Assembly (NCBI GenBank): GCA_963169295.1
Contig: CAUJDD010000085.1
Location: 24,117 to 88,116 of the forward strand
DNA length: 64,000 bases
From: UBA4416 sp020846025
GTDB taxonomy: Bacteria > Bacteroidota > Bacteroidia > B-17B0 > Aurantibacillaceae
Direction of reading: 5' to 3'
Shown here: positions 25,382 through 35,524 of the stretch, piece by piece
Numbering within the stretch: the first letter of the stretch is position 1
Layout: each line of letters opens with the position of its first letter
Position numbers and translations under genes: made by a program
Notes under the pieces: model-generated
Seen by the model: only the letters and a program-made list of their open reading frames with translations
Database searches by the model: none
What the model was told of the DNA's origin: nothing

Positions 25382-26728
25382 ATGTCAACACAACAATTAA
25401 AATTCGAAACATTACAACAACATGCTGGTCAAGAAATAGATCCTGTAACGGGTTCAAGAGCTGTGCCAATCTATCAAACTACATCTTATGGATTTAAAAG
25501 TAGTAAACATGCCGCTAATTTATTTGGCTTAAAAGAATTTGGGAATATTTATACTCGTATTCAAAATCCTACAACCGATGTGTTTGAGAAGCGTATCGCC
25601 GCATTAGAAGGAGGTGTAGCTGCCTTAGCTGTTTCATCTGGTCAGGCAGCACAATTTATTGCTTTAAATAATATTTTAAATTCAGGTGATAATTTTGTGA
25701 CATCACCTTTTATTTATGGTGGTACGTATAATCAATTCAAAGTAGCCTTTAAACGCTTAGGTATCGAAACTCGTTTTGCTAAAAATGATACAGCAGAAGA
25801 GTTCGAAAAACTAATTAATGAAAAAACAAAAGCCTTATATGTTGAAACAATTGGTAATCCTAGTTTTAATGTGCCTGATTTTGAAAAATTAGCATCATTA
25901 GCTAAAAAATACGAATTGCCTTTGGTAGTTGATAATACCTTTGGAGCTGGTGGTTATTACTTTAAACCTTTAGAGCATGGAGCACATGTAGTAGTTGCAT
26001 CGGCAACAAAATGGATTGGGGGTCACGGTACAACCATAGGTGGTGTTATTATTGATGGAGGAAATTATAATTGGGGAAATGGTAAATATGCTCAATTTAG
26101 TGAACCCTCTGAAGGATATCATGGCTTAAAATTTACAGATGTTTTTGGTATTAATAATCCATTAGGCTTGCCAAATATTGCTTTTATTATTAGAGCAAGG
26201 GTAGAGGGGTTACGAGATTTTGGTGCAGCCCTTTCTCCTCAAAATGCTTTCTTGCTTTTGCAAGGATTAGAAACTTTGTCGTTAAGAGCAGAGCGTCATG
26301 CTTATAATACATTAGAATTGGCTAAATGGTTAGAGAGTTTAGAGGCAGTTGAGTATGTGAACTATCCAGGATTAATAAGTTCTAAATCTCACAACATTGC
26401 TAAAAAATATTTAAAAAATGGATTTGGTGGTGTGTTATCATTTAAACTTAAAGCAGGTAAAAATGCAGCAGATTTCTTAGTTAATAATTTGCAACTTGTT
26501 AGTCATCTTGCAAATGTTGGCGATACAAAGTCTTTAATAATACATCCTTCTTCTACTACGCATGAGCAATTATCATTATCTGAACAATTATCAGCGGGTG
26601 TTGAACCTGGCTTGTTACGTGTTTCTGTGGGTATTGAACACATAGATGATATAAAAGCAGATTTTAAACAAGCTCTTGAAAAATTACAGAAAGTTAAAAC
26701 AGAGGAATTAGAGCTTCTTTTAAATTAA
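25382..26728 (+). CDS. metY: O-acetylhomoserine sulfhydrylase / aminocarboxypropyltransferase
   Basis: 448 residues of the Cys/Met-metabolism PLP family; the length fits O-acetylhomoserine sulfhydrylase (about 430) rather than the shorter cystathionine enzymes. The Schiff-base lysine is Lys210 in ASATKWIGGHGT. Other family motifs are TRIQNPTTDVFEKRIAALEG and SGQAAQFIAL near the N-terminus and GLLRVSVGIEHIDDI at the end. It forms homocysteine from O-acetylhomoserine and sulfide. First main gene of the riboswitch operon. Confidence 0.95.
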   Translation: MSTQQLKFETLQQHAGQEIDPVTGSRAVPIYQTTSYGFKSSKHAANLFGLKEFGNIYTRIQNPTTDVFEKRIAALEGGVAALAVSSGQAAQFIALNNILNSGDNFVTSPFIYGGTYNQFKVAFKRLGIETRFAKNDTAEEFEKLINEKTKALYVETIGNPSFNVPDFEKLASLAKKYELPLVVDNTFGAGGYYFKPLEHGAHVVVASATKWIGGHGTTIGGVIIDGGNYNWGNGKYAQFSEPSEGYHGLKFTDVFGINNPLGLPNIAFIIRARVEGLRDFGAALSPQNAFLLLQGLETLSLRAERHAYNTLELAKWLESLEAVEYVNYPGLISSKSHNIAKKYLKNGFGGVLSFKLKAGKNAADFLVNNLQLVSHLANVGDTKSLIIHPSSTTHEQLSLSEQLSAGVEPGLLRVSVGIEHIDDIKADFKQALEKLQKVKTEELELLLN

Positions 26729-26741
26729 TAAACTAAAAATT

Positions 26742-27782
26742 ATGAGTCATAAATTATTAGTTCACAACAAAAGATTTCTATTAGAAAGTGGCTTGTCACT
26801 TCCTAAATTAGAAATTGCCTATCACACATTTGGTAAGTTAAATGCTGAAAAAAGTAATGTAGTTTGGGTAGCTCATGCACTTACTGCAAATAGCAATGTG
26901 TTTGACTGGTGGCAAGGATTATTTGGAATAAATGAATTGTTTAATCCTGATGAATATTTTGTGGTGTGTGCTAATAATTTAGGCTCTTGTTATGGAACAA
27001 CAGGGCCACTTAGTATTAATCCAGATACAAACCAGCCATGGTATGCTTACTTTCCTGAAATTACAACAAAAGATATGGCTAATGCCCTTCAACTATTAAA
27101 AGAGCATCTTGGAATTGAAAAAATTCATACTTTAATCGGTGGTTCGCAAGGAGGTCAAATTGCCTTAGAGTGGTCATTGCTTCAAAAAGATATTTCAGAG
27201 CACCTTATTTTAATTGCAACCAACGCTCAACATTCATCATGGGGTATTGCATTTAATGAATCGCAACGTTTGGCAATTAAAGCCGATAGAACCTATTTTT
27301 CTAATTCACCACAAGGAGGAGCTAAAGGACTTAAGGCAGCAAGAAGCATTGCTTTGCTAAGTTATAGAAGTTATGATACTTATCAAAATACACAATCAAG
27401 TGATAAATATTCAAATAACTATGCGGCTTCGTATCAACGTTACCAAGGAGAAAAATTGGTTAATCGTTTTAATGCTTATGCTTATGTTAGATTATCAGAA
27501 GCGATGGATTCACACAATATTTCAAAAAATAGGGGAGATAATGTTGTAAATGTATTAAAAGCTATTAAGGCTAAAACATTGGTTATAGGATTAAAAACAG
27601 ATATATTATTTCCTACATCAGAACAACGATTTATTGCCAATAATATTAAGGATTCTGTATATAGTGAAATTGATTCTTTATATGGACATGATGGTTTTTT
27701 AATTGAAACAAAACAATTAACGGAGCATATCAAACAATTTTATCAATCAAATACAATTAAAATTAACGAAGCAGTTATTTAA
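26742..27782 (+). CDS. metX: Homoserine O-acetyltransferase
   Basis: 346 residues, alpha/beta-hydrolase fold. The nucleophile Ser135 sits in LIGGSQGGQIALEW, and the acid/base pair is in LKTDILFP and YGHDGFL. NLLGS-type oxyanion segment NNLGSCYGTTGP is present. It acetylates homoserine with acetyl-CoA to supply the MetY substrate. 13-base gap after metY and 13 before hom, so a single transcript. Acyl-donor choice (acetyl versus succinyl) is assumed from pairing with MetY. Confidence 0.95.
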   Translation: MSHKLLVHNKRFLLESGLSLPKLEIAYHTFGKLNAEKSNVVWVAHALTANSNVFDWWQGLFGINELFNPDEYFVVCANNLGSCYGTTGPLSINPDTNQPWYAYFPEITTKDMANALQLLKEHLGIEKIHTLIGGSQGGQIALEWSLLQKDISEHLILIATNAQHSSWGIAFNESQRLAIKADRTYFSNSPQGGAKGLKAARSIALLSYRSYDTYQNTQSSDKYSNNYAASYQRYQGEKLVNRFNAYAYVRLSEAMDSHNISKNRGDNVVNVLKAIKAKTLVIGLKTDILFPTSEQRFIANNIKDSVYSEIDSLYGHDGFLIETKQLTEHIKQFYQSNTIKINEAVI

Positions 27783-27795
27783 AAATAAATAGATT

Positions 27796-29046
27796 ATGAG
27801 TAAAAAATTAAAAATTGGATTATTTGGTTTTGGATGTGTAGGTCAAGGTCTATATCATGTATTAAAAAATAGTACAGGCTTTAAAGCAGATATTGTTAAA
27901 ATTGCTGTTAAAGATAAAGCTAAATTAAGAACGGTTGAACCATCATTGATTACGTATAATAAATGGGAGATATTAGAAAATCCAGAAATTGATGTCGTTG
28001 TGGAGTTAATTGATGATGCTGATGAAGCTTTTCAAATTGTAAGCGAAGCCTTAAGAAGAAGAAAACATGTAGTTACAGCTAATAAAAAAATGTTAGCCGA
28101 ACATTTAGAAGAATTATATCATTTACAATATGAATATAATGTTTCTTTATTATACGAAGCAGCTGCATGTGGAAGTATTCCAATTATTCGATCTTTGGAA
28201 GAGTATTTTGATAACGAGGAACTGAAAAAGGTTTCTGGTATATTTAATGGGACAACAAATTATATTTTAACCAAAACATTAACTGAAAACTTGACCTATC
28301 AAGAGGCATTGTGTCAAGCCAAGGATAAAGGTTTTGCTGAGTCTAATCCAGTAAATGATGTGGAAGGATTTGATCCTAAATTTAAAGCAATAATCATTGC
28401 ATTGCACGCCTTCGGGTTAATTATTAAACCGAGTGGGGTGTTAAACATTGGGATAACTACTTTACAAGAGATTGATATAAAATACGCTAATGAAAAAGGA
28501 TATAAAATTAAATTAACACCACATATTCATCATATCACCCGAGATAAAGTTTCTGTATTTGTAGTTCCGAGTTTTATAAAATCACAAAATCATTTATTTA
28601 ATGTAGATAACGAGTTTAATGGTGTAATTGTAGAAGGCAAGTTTTCTGGCGAACAGTTTTTTCAAGGAAAAGGTGCAGGAAGCTATCCTACTGGAGCAGC
28701 TGTTTTATCTGATATTTCAGCATTATCTCATGGTTATAAATACGAGTTTAAGAAATATACGCAAAATCAAATTCTGAGTTTCTCCAATGATGTTATACTC
28801 GAAGTGTATTTTAGATATAATTCACCTAATGATTTGCAATACCTACATTTTGAGGAAATAACTGAGAAATATTCTAGTGACAGTTATTATTATGTAATTG
28901 GAAAAATTCATCTTGAACATTTAATTGGGTATCGGGAATATATTCTTACAAACAACCTTTTTATTTCGCTAATAAATGAACGAGTAGAAATCTCAAATGA
29001 CGAAAAACTTAAAAAGAGTTTTAAAAAGGAATTTCAGATTTTCTAA
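27796..29046 (+). CDS. hom: Homoserine dehydrogenase
   Basis: 416 residues. The N-terminal NAD(P) loop is GLFGFGCVGQGLYHVL. VVTANKKMLAEH and the catalytic-domain signature KKVSGIFNGTTNYILTKT, with GFAESNPVNDVEGFD following, are diagnostic. It reduces aspartate semialdehyde to homoserine. After the catalytic domain (about residue 320) the remaining 95 residues form a divergent C-terminal region where many homologues carry an ACT domain; whether this one binds threonine is not clear. Placing hom last in the riboswitch operon ties its supply to methionine demand. Confidence 0.94.
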   Translation: MSKKLKIGLFGFGCVGQGLYHVLKNSTGFKADIVKIAVKDKAKLRTVEPSLITYNKWEILENPEIDVVVELIDDADEAFQIVSEALRRRKHVVTANKKMLAEHLEELYHLQYEYNVSLLYEAAACGSIPIIRSLEEYFDNEELKKVSGIFNGTTNYILTKTLTENLTYQEALCQAKDKGFAESNPVNDVEGFDPKFKAIIIALHAFGLIIKPSGVLNIGITTLQEIDIKYANEKGYKIKLTPHIHHITRDKVSVFVVPSFIKSQNHLFNVDNEFNGVIVEGKFSGEQFFQGKGAGSYPTGAAVLSDISALSHGYKYEFKKYTQNQILSFSNDVILEVYFRYNSPNDLQYLHFEEITEKYSSDSYYYVIGKIHLEHLIGYREYILTNNLFISLINERVEISNDEKLKKSFKKEFQIF

Positions 29047-29145
29047 AAGGAATTTAGGTATTTTTAATTCGGTAGTTATTTTGTAGAATCAGCGATTTAC
29101 GAATTAATATTTGAGTGAAATGTAGTTTAAACGCTTGATATTTAT

Positions 29146-29153
29146 TAGATTTG
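29146..29153 (+). promoter_or_regulatory. Probable -7 promoter box of cysDN
   Basis: TAGATTTG, followed by CACC, lies 23 bases before the cysD ATG and matches TAnnTTTG. No good TTG is present at the -33 spacing. It implies that cysDN can be transcribed separately from the riboswitch operon. Confidence 0.5.
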
Positions 29154-29176
29154 CACCTATTCGCTAATTATAAAAT

Positions 29177-30085
29177 ATGAGCCGACAGTTTGATTATTTA
29201 GACTTTTTAGAATCTGAGGCAATACATATACTGCGCGAAGTGGCTGGTCAGTTTGAACGACCTGTTTTATTATTTAGTGGAGGAAAAGATAGTACTGTTT
29301 TAGTACACCTAGCGCTCAAAGCATTTCGACCAGGTAAATTTCCTTTCCCTTTATTACATATTGATACAGGGCATAACTTTGAGGAAGCCATTGTGTTTAG
29401 GGATCAACTGGTTAAACAAATTGATGAAAAATTGATTGTTCGTTATGTAGCGGATACTATAAAACAACATAATTTGCAGGATGCTAAAGGTAAGTTCCCA
29501 AGTAGAAATGTTTTACAAACAAATACTTTATTAGATGTTATTGAAGAATTCAGTTTTGATGCTTGTATAGGTGGTGCTAGACGTGATGAAGAGAAAGCAA
29601 GAGCCAAAGAACGTGTGTTTTCTGTACGAGATGAGTTCGGTCAATGGAACCCTAAATCGCAACGCCCAGAATTATGGAATATTTACAATGGGAAAATCAA
29701 TAAAGGCGAGAATGTGAGAGTGTTTCCTATTAGTAATTGGACAGAATTAGATGTTTGGAATTATATTAAACGAGAACAGATTTCACTTCCTTCTATTTAC
29801 TTTACTCATGAACGTGATTGTATTGTGTTAAATAATGGGCAATTAATGAATGTTAATCAATTTATAAAAGTAGATGAAACAGATATAATTGCTCGTAAGA
29901 AAGTAAGATACCGTACAGTAGGCGATATGACTTGTACAGCGGCAATTGAAAGTGAAGCATATACGATAGATGATATCATTAAAGAGTTGGAAAATACTAA
30001 AATTAGTGAAAGAGGTGCTACGCGAATGGATGATAGAATCAGCGAAGCTGCAATGGAGGATAGAAAGAAAAACGGATATTTCTAA
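29177..30085 (+). CDS. cysD: Sulfate adenylyltransferase subunit 2
   Basis: 302 residues, exactly the usual CysD size. The PP-loop SGGKDST is at 34-40. Family motifs IGGARRDEEKARAKER and PISNWTELDVWNYI and the C-terminal RISEAAMEDRKKNGYF are all present. With CysN it makes adenylylsulfate (APS) from sulfate and ATP. Cytoplasmic. The gene lies 130 bases after hom and 54 before cysN. Confidence 0.97.
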   Translation: MSRQFDYLDFLESEAIHILREVAGQFERPVLLFSGGKDSTVLVHLALKAFRPGKFPFPLLHIDTGHNFEEAIVFRDQLVKQIDEKLIVRYVADTIKQHNLQDAKGKFPSRNVLQTNTLLDVIEEFSFDACIGGARRDEEKARAKERVFSVRDEFGQWNPKSQRPELWNIYNGKINKGENVRVFPISNWTELDVWNYIKREQISLPSIYFTHERDCIVLNNGQLMNVNQFIKVDETDIIARKKVRYRTVGDMTCTAAIESEAYTIDDIIKELENTKISERGATRMDDRISEAAMEDRKKNGYF

Positions 30086-30139
30086 ACGAAGAGTAATTAA
30101 TGAATACTAAATTACATATTTTATTTATATAAATAACCA

Positions 30140-31384
30140 ATGGAATTACTTAGATTTTTTACTGCAGGAAATGTTGATGATGGAAAAAGTACACTCATTG
30201 GTCGTTTGTTATATGATAGCCAATCCATCTCAACAGATATTATTGAAACATTAACTAAACAGAGTAAGGCTATAAAGGAAGATAATACGTTTAATTTAGC
30301 TTTATTAACAGATGGATTGAGGGCAGAAAGGGAACAGGGTATTACAATTGATGTAGCCTATAAATACTTTACCACATCAAAACGAAAATTTATTATAGCT
30401 GATACACCAGGACATGTACAATACACACGTAATATGTTTACAGGTGCATCATTAGCTCATGTAGCTTTACTATTAATTGATGCCAGGCATGGTATAACTG
30501 AACAAACAAAACGACATGCAGTAATCTCATCTATTCTGCGAATACCAAATGTATTGGTGTGTATAAACAAAATGGATTTAATTAATTATAGTGAACATAA
30601 ATTTAATGAAATAAAAGATGAATTCATGAAATTTGCACATCAATTGAATTTATCAAGTATTACATTTATTCCAATGAGTGCCTTGTTGGGAGAAAATGTG
30701 GTAACACAATCTAATAAAATGGATTGGTATAGAGAAAAGTCGTTATTAGATTATTTAGAAACTGTTGAAATTAATTCGTCTCAAAAAACACTGTCATCTA
30801 GATTTCAGGTACAATATGTTATAAGGCAAGAGACTGATGTTGTACATAACTATAGAGGCTATGCAGGGAAAGTTCTATCAGGTAAATATTACGTAGGACA
30901 AAAGGTAAAAATACTACCTGGGAATTATGAATCAGAAATTTCTTGTATCGAAATGAACCAACAAAAAGTTATAGAAGCTTCTTCAAATTCTTCAATAATT
31001 ATTCAATTAAAAAACGATATAGATGTAGGTAGAGGTTGTTCAATAATTCCTTTTAATGAGTTTCCATTTACAAGCAATGAATTTACTGCAATTTTGTGTT
31101 GGATGGATAATTGTTCGTTTGTAAAAGGCCAAAAATTTTATCTTCAACAAAATTCGTTTAGAACAAAAGCAATTATTAAAGAAATTGTTTTTAAAATTAA
31201 TATTCATTCCTTTGAACCAAAAGAATGTGAATCAGATATTCAATTAAATGATATTTGTAAAGTTGTAATTAAAACAGCTGAACCAATGTGTTTTGATAGC
31301 TTTAAGGAGAATACAACCACTGGTGCATTTATTCTAATAAATGAAGCCACAAATAATACTATTGCGGCTGGAGTGATAGAATAA
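30140..31384 (+). CDS. cysN: Sulfate adenylyltransferase subunit 1 (GTPase)
   Basis: 414 residues. Translation-factor-like GTPase: G1 GNVDDGKST at 10-18, DTPGH at 88-92, NKMD at 143-146. Beta-barrel domains II and III follow. GTP hydrolysis drives the APS-forming reaction of CysD. No APS kinase domain is fused at the C-terminus, and no cysC, cysH or cysIJ follows. Transcription probably ends at the strong hairpin at 31410-31439. Confidence 0.96.
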   Translation: MELLRFFTAGNVDDGKSTLIGRLLYDSQSISTDIIETLTKQSKAIKEDNTFNLALLTDGLRAEREQGITIDVAYKYFTTSKRKFIIADTPGHVQYTRNMFTGASLAHVALLLIDARHGITEQTKRHAVISSILRIPNVLVCINKMDLINYSEHKFNEIKDEFMKFAHQLNLSSITFIPMSALLGENVVTQSNKMDWYREKSLLDYLETVEINSSQKTLSSRFQVQYVIRQETDVVHNYRGYAGKVLSGKYYVGQKVKILPGNYESEISCIEMNQQKVIEASSNSSIIIQLKNDIDVGRGCSIIPFNEFPFTSNEFTAILCWMDNCSFVKGQKFYLQQNSFRTKAIIKEIVFKINIHSFEPKECESDIQLNDICKVVIKTAEPMCFDSFKENTTTGAFILINEATNNTIAAGVIE

Positions 31385-31409
31385 TTCATGGATGTTGTTT
31401 GAAACATAA

Positions 31410-31439
31410 AAAAGCCTCTAACCAATGGTAGAGGCTTTT
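31410..31439. terminator. Bidirectional intrinsic terminator between cysN and the SprB-repeat protein
   Basis: AAAAGCCTCTA (31410-31420) pairs with TAGAGGCTTTT (31429-31439) around an 8-base loop. The arms carry a T-run on the plus strand and, by symmetry, on the minus strand. It lies between converging genes and can serve both. Confidence 0.88.
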
Positions 31440-31459
31440 ATATGCGTTGGATTATACAT

Positions 31460-34400
31460 TTAATGATTAATAATTAATTTTAGTGTAGTTTCTTGATTTT
31501 CTATTTCTAGTCTAATAAAATAAACTCCTGAAGGAATATGTTTAGTTTCAAAACTAAATTGTTGGTGGCCTTGTTCGTATTTAGCTTCATGAATTATATC
31601 AGTAACTTTTTCTCCTAATACATTACACAAAGTAGCTTTGATATTTGCAGTAATATTTAAGTCAAACGCAAGGTAACTTAATTGTGTAGATGGATTTGGA
31701 TAAAGATTGATAGTACCTTTTATTTGGTTTAAATGATGAATAGATGAAGTAACACCAGTTGGATTTATGTACATTGAATCTACCACAAAATCAAGATTGT
31801 TAAATGTTGTAGAGCCAGTACTTATAACACGATGGTAAGTGCTACTTGTATCAAGCCCAGGAATATCTACCATAATAAAATACGATTCGTTGGTTAAATT
31901 ATCAGGTAATCCTGTTAAAGTGTATGTGCCGTTCACATCAGTAGTTGTTTGCACTAACATTTGCCCTCCGGGGTTGCGACCTCCTTTTACAATGATACCT
32001 CTAATAGGTTGTCCTGGGGCAGTTGGCTTAAATTCATCAAAGGCTAATCTTAGTCCAAAGCCTATTCCTTCAGTAATTGTCCCGCTTAATTGACCAGAGC
32101 CAGGTGTAAATGTTTCTAATGGTATGATTTTAATATTTTGATTAGTATTATTTGCACAACCATGAGAAATAATAGTTGCATCTTGCCAAGTTATGGAACT
32201 ATCGGCATACGTTATTTGTAGATTAGTTGCAGTAGGTGTTGCTCTAATTACATATTGTCCACTATCAACACTAGTGAAATTATAACTACTAGCTAGTGGA
32301 ACAGAAGTTAATGAATCCCATTTACTTAAATATAATGTATATTTATAAAGCGTTACATCACCTGAGGTTACACCTGCTGTATTTGTAATAGTTCCTCCAA
32401 TGTTTTTATTTGAAATAATATTAATAGATCTTGTTTCTGTACCAATACAACCATTTATATCTGTAACTGATAATGAATAAGTGGTAGTTAATGTAGGATT
32501 TGCAACTACAGACGCTGTATTTGTTGAATTTAATCCAGCTGATGGTGTCCAGTTATAATTGTATGGTGGAATTCCCCCACTAACATTAGAACTTAAATTA
32601 GTACTTGAACCTTTACATAAATTGAAATTCCCAGAAATATTTGGAATTATGGCAATTGGTTGATTAATCGTGGCAATTGCGGTATTTGTACAACCATTAG
32701 TAGCTGTTACCTGTAATGTATATATGCCAGCACATACATTAGTAATATTTGCTGTAGTTTGTGATGTAGGTAACCAAAAGTAAGAAGATGCAGGGATTCC
32801 TGTAACAGTAGATGTTATGGAGCCATTACATGAGCCAAAGCATAAAGCATTATTGGGAGAGAGAGTTATATTAGGTGTAATTGTATTTTGAGTAACAATA
32901 GTAGTTTCAGTTGATGCACAACCATTAGCCGAAACAGCAGTAAATGAATATGTACCAGGTAAATTTACAACAGCATTTAATGTCGCACCTCCAGAGACAA
33001 CTCCAGACCCTGACCATAAATAGTTAATGCCACCAATTACAGTAGCAGTAAGTGTATTTGTAGTGATTGAACAATTTAAGGAGGCTGTGTTTAATGAGAT
33101 GGTAGGGTTTGGATATACAGTAATACTTATTGTAGGGGCACTAATACAACCATTATTATCAATGACCTGGGCTGTATAATTTGTGCTTAAAGTTGGGTTA
33201 GCAATTACAACAGAAGTATTAGTTGAACTCAACCCCGTAGGTGGTGTCCAATTGTAAGAGTAAGGAGGTGTTCCTCCAGTTGCAGTTACTGTGAGTGTGG
33301 TGTTTGAACCAATGCATATATTGGAGTTGCCATTTACAACTGCTGTTAAAGGGGGTGGTGAACTTACAGTAACAGTTTTGGTAACAATACATCCTGATGC
33401 ATCAGATACATTTAAGCTATAAGTACCAGCGCACAATCCAGTAACACTTGGCGTAGTTTGACTTCCAGGCATCCAATTATAAGTATATGGTAAAATACCT
33501 CCAGTTACGTTACTTGCAACAATTCCATCGCAAGAACCTTGACAGGCAGTGTTAGTTTGTGTGGTATTGGCTATAACATTAATAACAGTTAGAGTAACCG
33601 TATTAGATGCTAAATTATAGCATCCATCATTTACTATACATCTTATATTGTTTTGATTTAAACTTGGATTAGTTAAAACTGACAAAGTAGAGTTAGTGGC
33701 GTTTGAATATGGTGAAGTGGCATCTGCAAAAAATAATGAATTACGAACTTGCCACTGAAATGTTGCCCCTGTTGCTCCACATGTGAAACTTCCATTGGCA
33801 CCATTACAAACTGTTTGGGAAACTGGTTGGCTATCTATATTATAACTACCAACTGAAGTGCGAACACTTCCTTTAGAACCTGTATAATCATAATAGTAAA
33901 AATAAGGATAACCACTGCCATCAATATCTATATTTACAAGTGAAGTACTTGTAGAAGTGGTAACATTTGAGAGAATTAAATCGAAATTACCGCTTCCACT
34001 ATTATATTTATAAACATCTGGGTAAGGAGGAGTTGTGGGAGTAGAGATAAATAATGGATTGTCATTAGGATCTATTGCTAAATCAAAATATCCTTGAACA
34101 GCACTTCTTCCTGAATGAGTTGAACCTACTTGAGACCATGATCCTGAAGTGTATTTATATACAGATAAACCACTCGTTTCTGTGTAACCCAAAAAATAAT
34201 CATTAGAATTTTTACCAATTTTAATTATACCATTTGTAACCGTAGATGTACCAAAGCTTCCTATTGAGTTCCAATTAACACCATCAAACTCTTGAACTTC
34301 AAGTTTACCTGAGTTATCAATATCTTGATACGCAACAATAGGATTTCCACCATAATTAACAGCAATTGAGTTATATTGAGCTTGCCCTGCAGATACGACG

Positions 34401-34927
34401 CCAGAGCCAACATTATCCCAAGTACTTAATGTCGAATTCCATTTTTTTACAGTTGTTGCATTTCCATTTGACACATCTGAATATGCAACATATTCAATAC
34501 CTAACGTATCGAACGCTAAAGCAAAATTATTACCAACATTTGAAGAAATGCTACTTCCCTGTTGAATTAATGTAGAACCTGATAAATAATACAAAAGTGG
34601 AGTTTTAGAGCCAGCATCATCACGCACCATAATGGATACTTTACCTGTTCTACTAATAGCTATATCTGTATTTACATTACATGAAGTAGCAAGAGAAGCT
34701 TGCAATGTCCATGTAGAAACTGTTTTTCCTTTCCATAATTCTGTTTTGCCTGAGTTGCCTTTGCCTAACAATACATAAATATCGCCATTAGGTGCAACTG
34801 CCATAGATTGATTTTGTGGATTAGTTAAAAAGCCTAATGCCCCTACTTGATCTCTTGAACATTGTGAAAATAATTTTAAACTGAAACTCAGTCCTAAAAC
34901 AATAATACTTAATAAATATTTTTTCAT
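31460..34927 (-). CDS. Secreted SprB-repeat protein with type A T9SS sorting domain
   Basis: 1155 residues. Signal peptide 1-22 (ending KLFSQC). Residues of roughly 25-370 are repeats of a beta-propeller-like character (GDIYVLLGKG, GNPIVAYQD). Then come several SprB-type modules (ACQGSCDGIVASNVTGGI with PYTYNW, and CAGTYSLNVSDASGC) alternating with Ig-like modules. After a carbohydrate-binding-like region, residues from about 1075 form a type A Por-secretion C-terminal domain (INLYPNPSTQLSYLAFDL, then IPSGVYFIRLEI). It is probably anchored or released at the cell surface by type IX secretion. Substrate or partner unknown. Confidence 0.9.
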   Translation of the reverse strand: MKKYLLSIIVLGLSFSLKLFSQCSRDQVGALGFLTNPQNQSMAVAPNGDIYVLLGKGNSGKTELWKGKTVSTWTLQASLATSCNVNTDIAISRTGKVSIMVRDDAGSKTPLLYYLSGSTLIQQGSSISSNVGNNFALAFDTLGIEYVAYSDVSNGNATTVKKWNSTLSTWDNVGSGVVSAGQAQYNSIAVNYGGNPIVAYQDIDNSGKLEVQEFDGVNWNSIGSFGTSTVTNGIIKIGKNSNDYFLGYTETSGLSVYKYTSGSWSQVGSTHSGRSAVQGYFDLAIDPNDNPLFISTPTTPPYPDVYKYNSGSGNFDLILSNVTTSTSTSLVNIDIDGSGYPYFYYYDYTGSKGSVRTSVGSYNIDSQPVSQTVCNGANGSFTCGATGATFQWQVRNSLFFADATSPYSNATNSTLSVLTNPSLNQNNIRCIVNDGCYNLASNTVTLTVINVIANTTQTNTACQGSCDGIVASNVTGGILPYTYNWMPGSQTTPSVTGLCAGTYSLNVSDASGCIVTKTVTVSSPPPLTAVVNGNSNICIGSNTTLTVTATGGTPPYSYNWTPPTGLSSTNTSVVIANPTLSTNYTAQVIDNNGCISAPTISITVYPNPTISLNTASLNCSITTNTLTATVIGGINYLWSGSGVVSGGATLNAVVNLPGTYSFTAVSANGCASTETTIVTQNTITPNITLSPNNALCFGSCNGSITSTVTGIPASSYFWLPTSQTTANITNVCAGIYTLQVTATNGCTNTAIATINQPIAIIPNISGNFNLCKGSSTNLSSNVSGGIPPYNYNWTPSAGLNSTNTASVVANPTLTTTYSLSVTDINGCIGTETRSINIISNKNIGGTITNTAGVTSGDVTLYKYTLYLSKWDSLTSVPLASSYNFTSVDSGQYVIRATPTATNLQITYADSSITWQDATIISHGCANNTNQNIKIIPLETFTPGSGQLSGTITEGIGFGLRLAFDEFKPTAPGQPIRGIIVKGGRNPGGQMLVQTTTDVNGTYTLTGLPDNLTNESYFIMVDIPGLDTSSTYHRVISTGSTTFNNLDFVVDSMYINPTGVTSSIHHLNQIKGTINLYPNPSTQLSYLAFDLNITANIKATLCNVLGEKVTDIIHEAKYEQGHQQFSFETKHIPSGVYFIRLEIENQETTLKLIINH

Positions 34928-35004
34928 ACTCTTAAAATTTTAAACGACTAAATATAAATAAAATAGTTGTTAAATTTTTTTATAGAATAAAGAATTAAAA
35001 TTTA

Positions 35005-35019
35005 ACTAAAAAATTTAGT
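35005..35019 (-). terminator. Weak hairpin at the 3' end of rimM
   Basis: ACTAAA (35005-35010) and TTTAGT (35014-35019) form a 6-bp stem overlapping the rimM stop, followed on the minus strand by TAAATTTT. Low stability makes termination uncertain. Confidence 0.3.
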
Positions 35020-35521
35020 CTAAATACATGCTTATTAAGCCTTCTGGTGAATTAAATTGAATGGTTTTTTCGTCATCATTAATTTCTTCAATTAAATCTT
35101 CATTAAAAGGTAAGATGATTTCTTTACCACTTGGGTGAACAACCAAGGCTGTAATATTTTGTGTTTTTTCATCTATATGTTGTATCACACCAATATTACC
35201 ATAACTAGTATCAATTATGCTATAACCAATAAATTCTTGGTAAGATTCCTCGTCTTCTAAAATAAAATTAGGTAATACAGATACTTTTTTTCCTACTAAG
35301 TTTTTAGCTAAATCTATTGAGTTGATAGTTTCTAATTTTAATAAATAACCCTGATTGATGGGATTACATTCTTGTACAAAATAAGGCACCTGAGAACCAT
35401 TTAGAGTAATAAACAAAGAAGTGAGATTACTGTTTATATCTATATAATCTAATAAACGTAAAACCACTTGCCCTTTTAAACCATGTGTTTTACTAATATA
35501 TCCTACCTCTTTTGTTTCCAT
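35015..35521 (-). CDS. rimM: Ribosome maturation factor RimM
   Basis: 168 residues, normal length. It begins KEVGYISKTHGLKGQVVLRL, the classic RimM N-terminus, and ends with the PRC-barrel segment HPSGKEIILPFNEDLIEEI. It assists maturation of the 30S head domain around S19 and 16S helix 31. In many bacteria rimM sits between rpsP and trmD; here neither neighbour is present. It follows the TRIC-like gene by three bases. Confidence 0.95.
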   Translation of the reverse strand: METKEVGYISKTHGLKGQVVLRLLDYIDINSNLTSLFITLNGSQVPYFVQECNPINQGYLLKLETINSIDLAKNLVGKKVSVLPNFILEDEESYQEFIGYSIIDTSYGNIGVIQHIDEKTQNITALVVHPSGKEIILPFNEDLIEEINDDEKTIQFNSPEGLISMYLD

Positions 35522-35524
35522 ATA

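Noticed and set aside
32370..33600. Periodic repeats in the SprB-repeat protein gene considered as a CRISPR-like array
   Set aside because: The periodicity is in a single open frame with variable spacing and diverged copies; there are no fixed spacers or cas genes.
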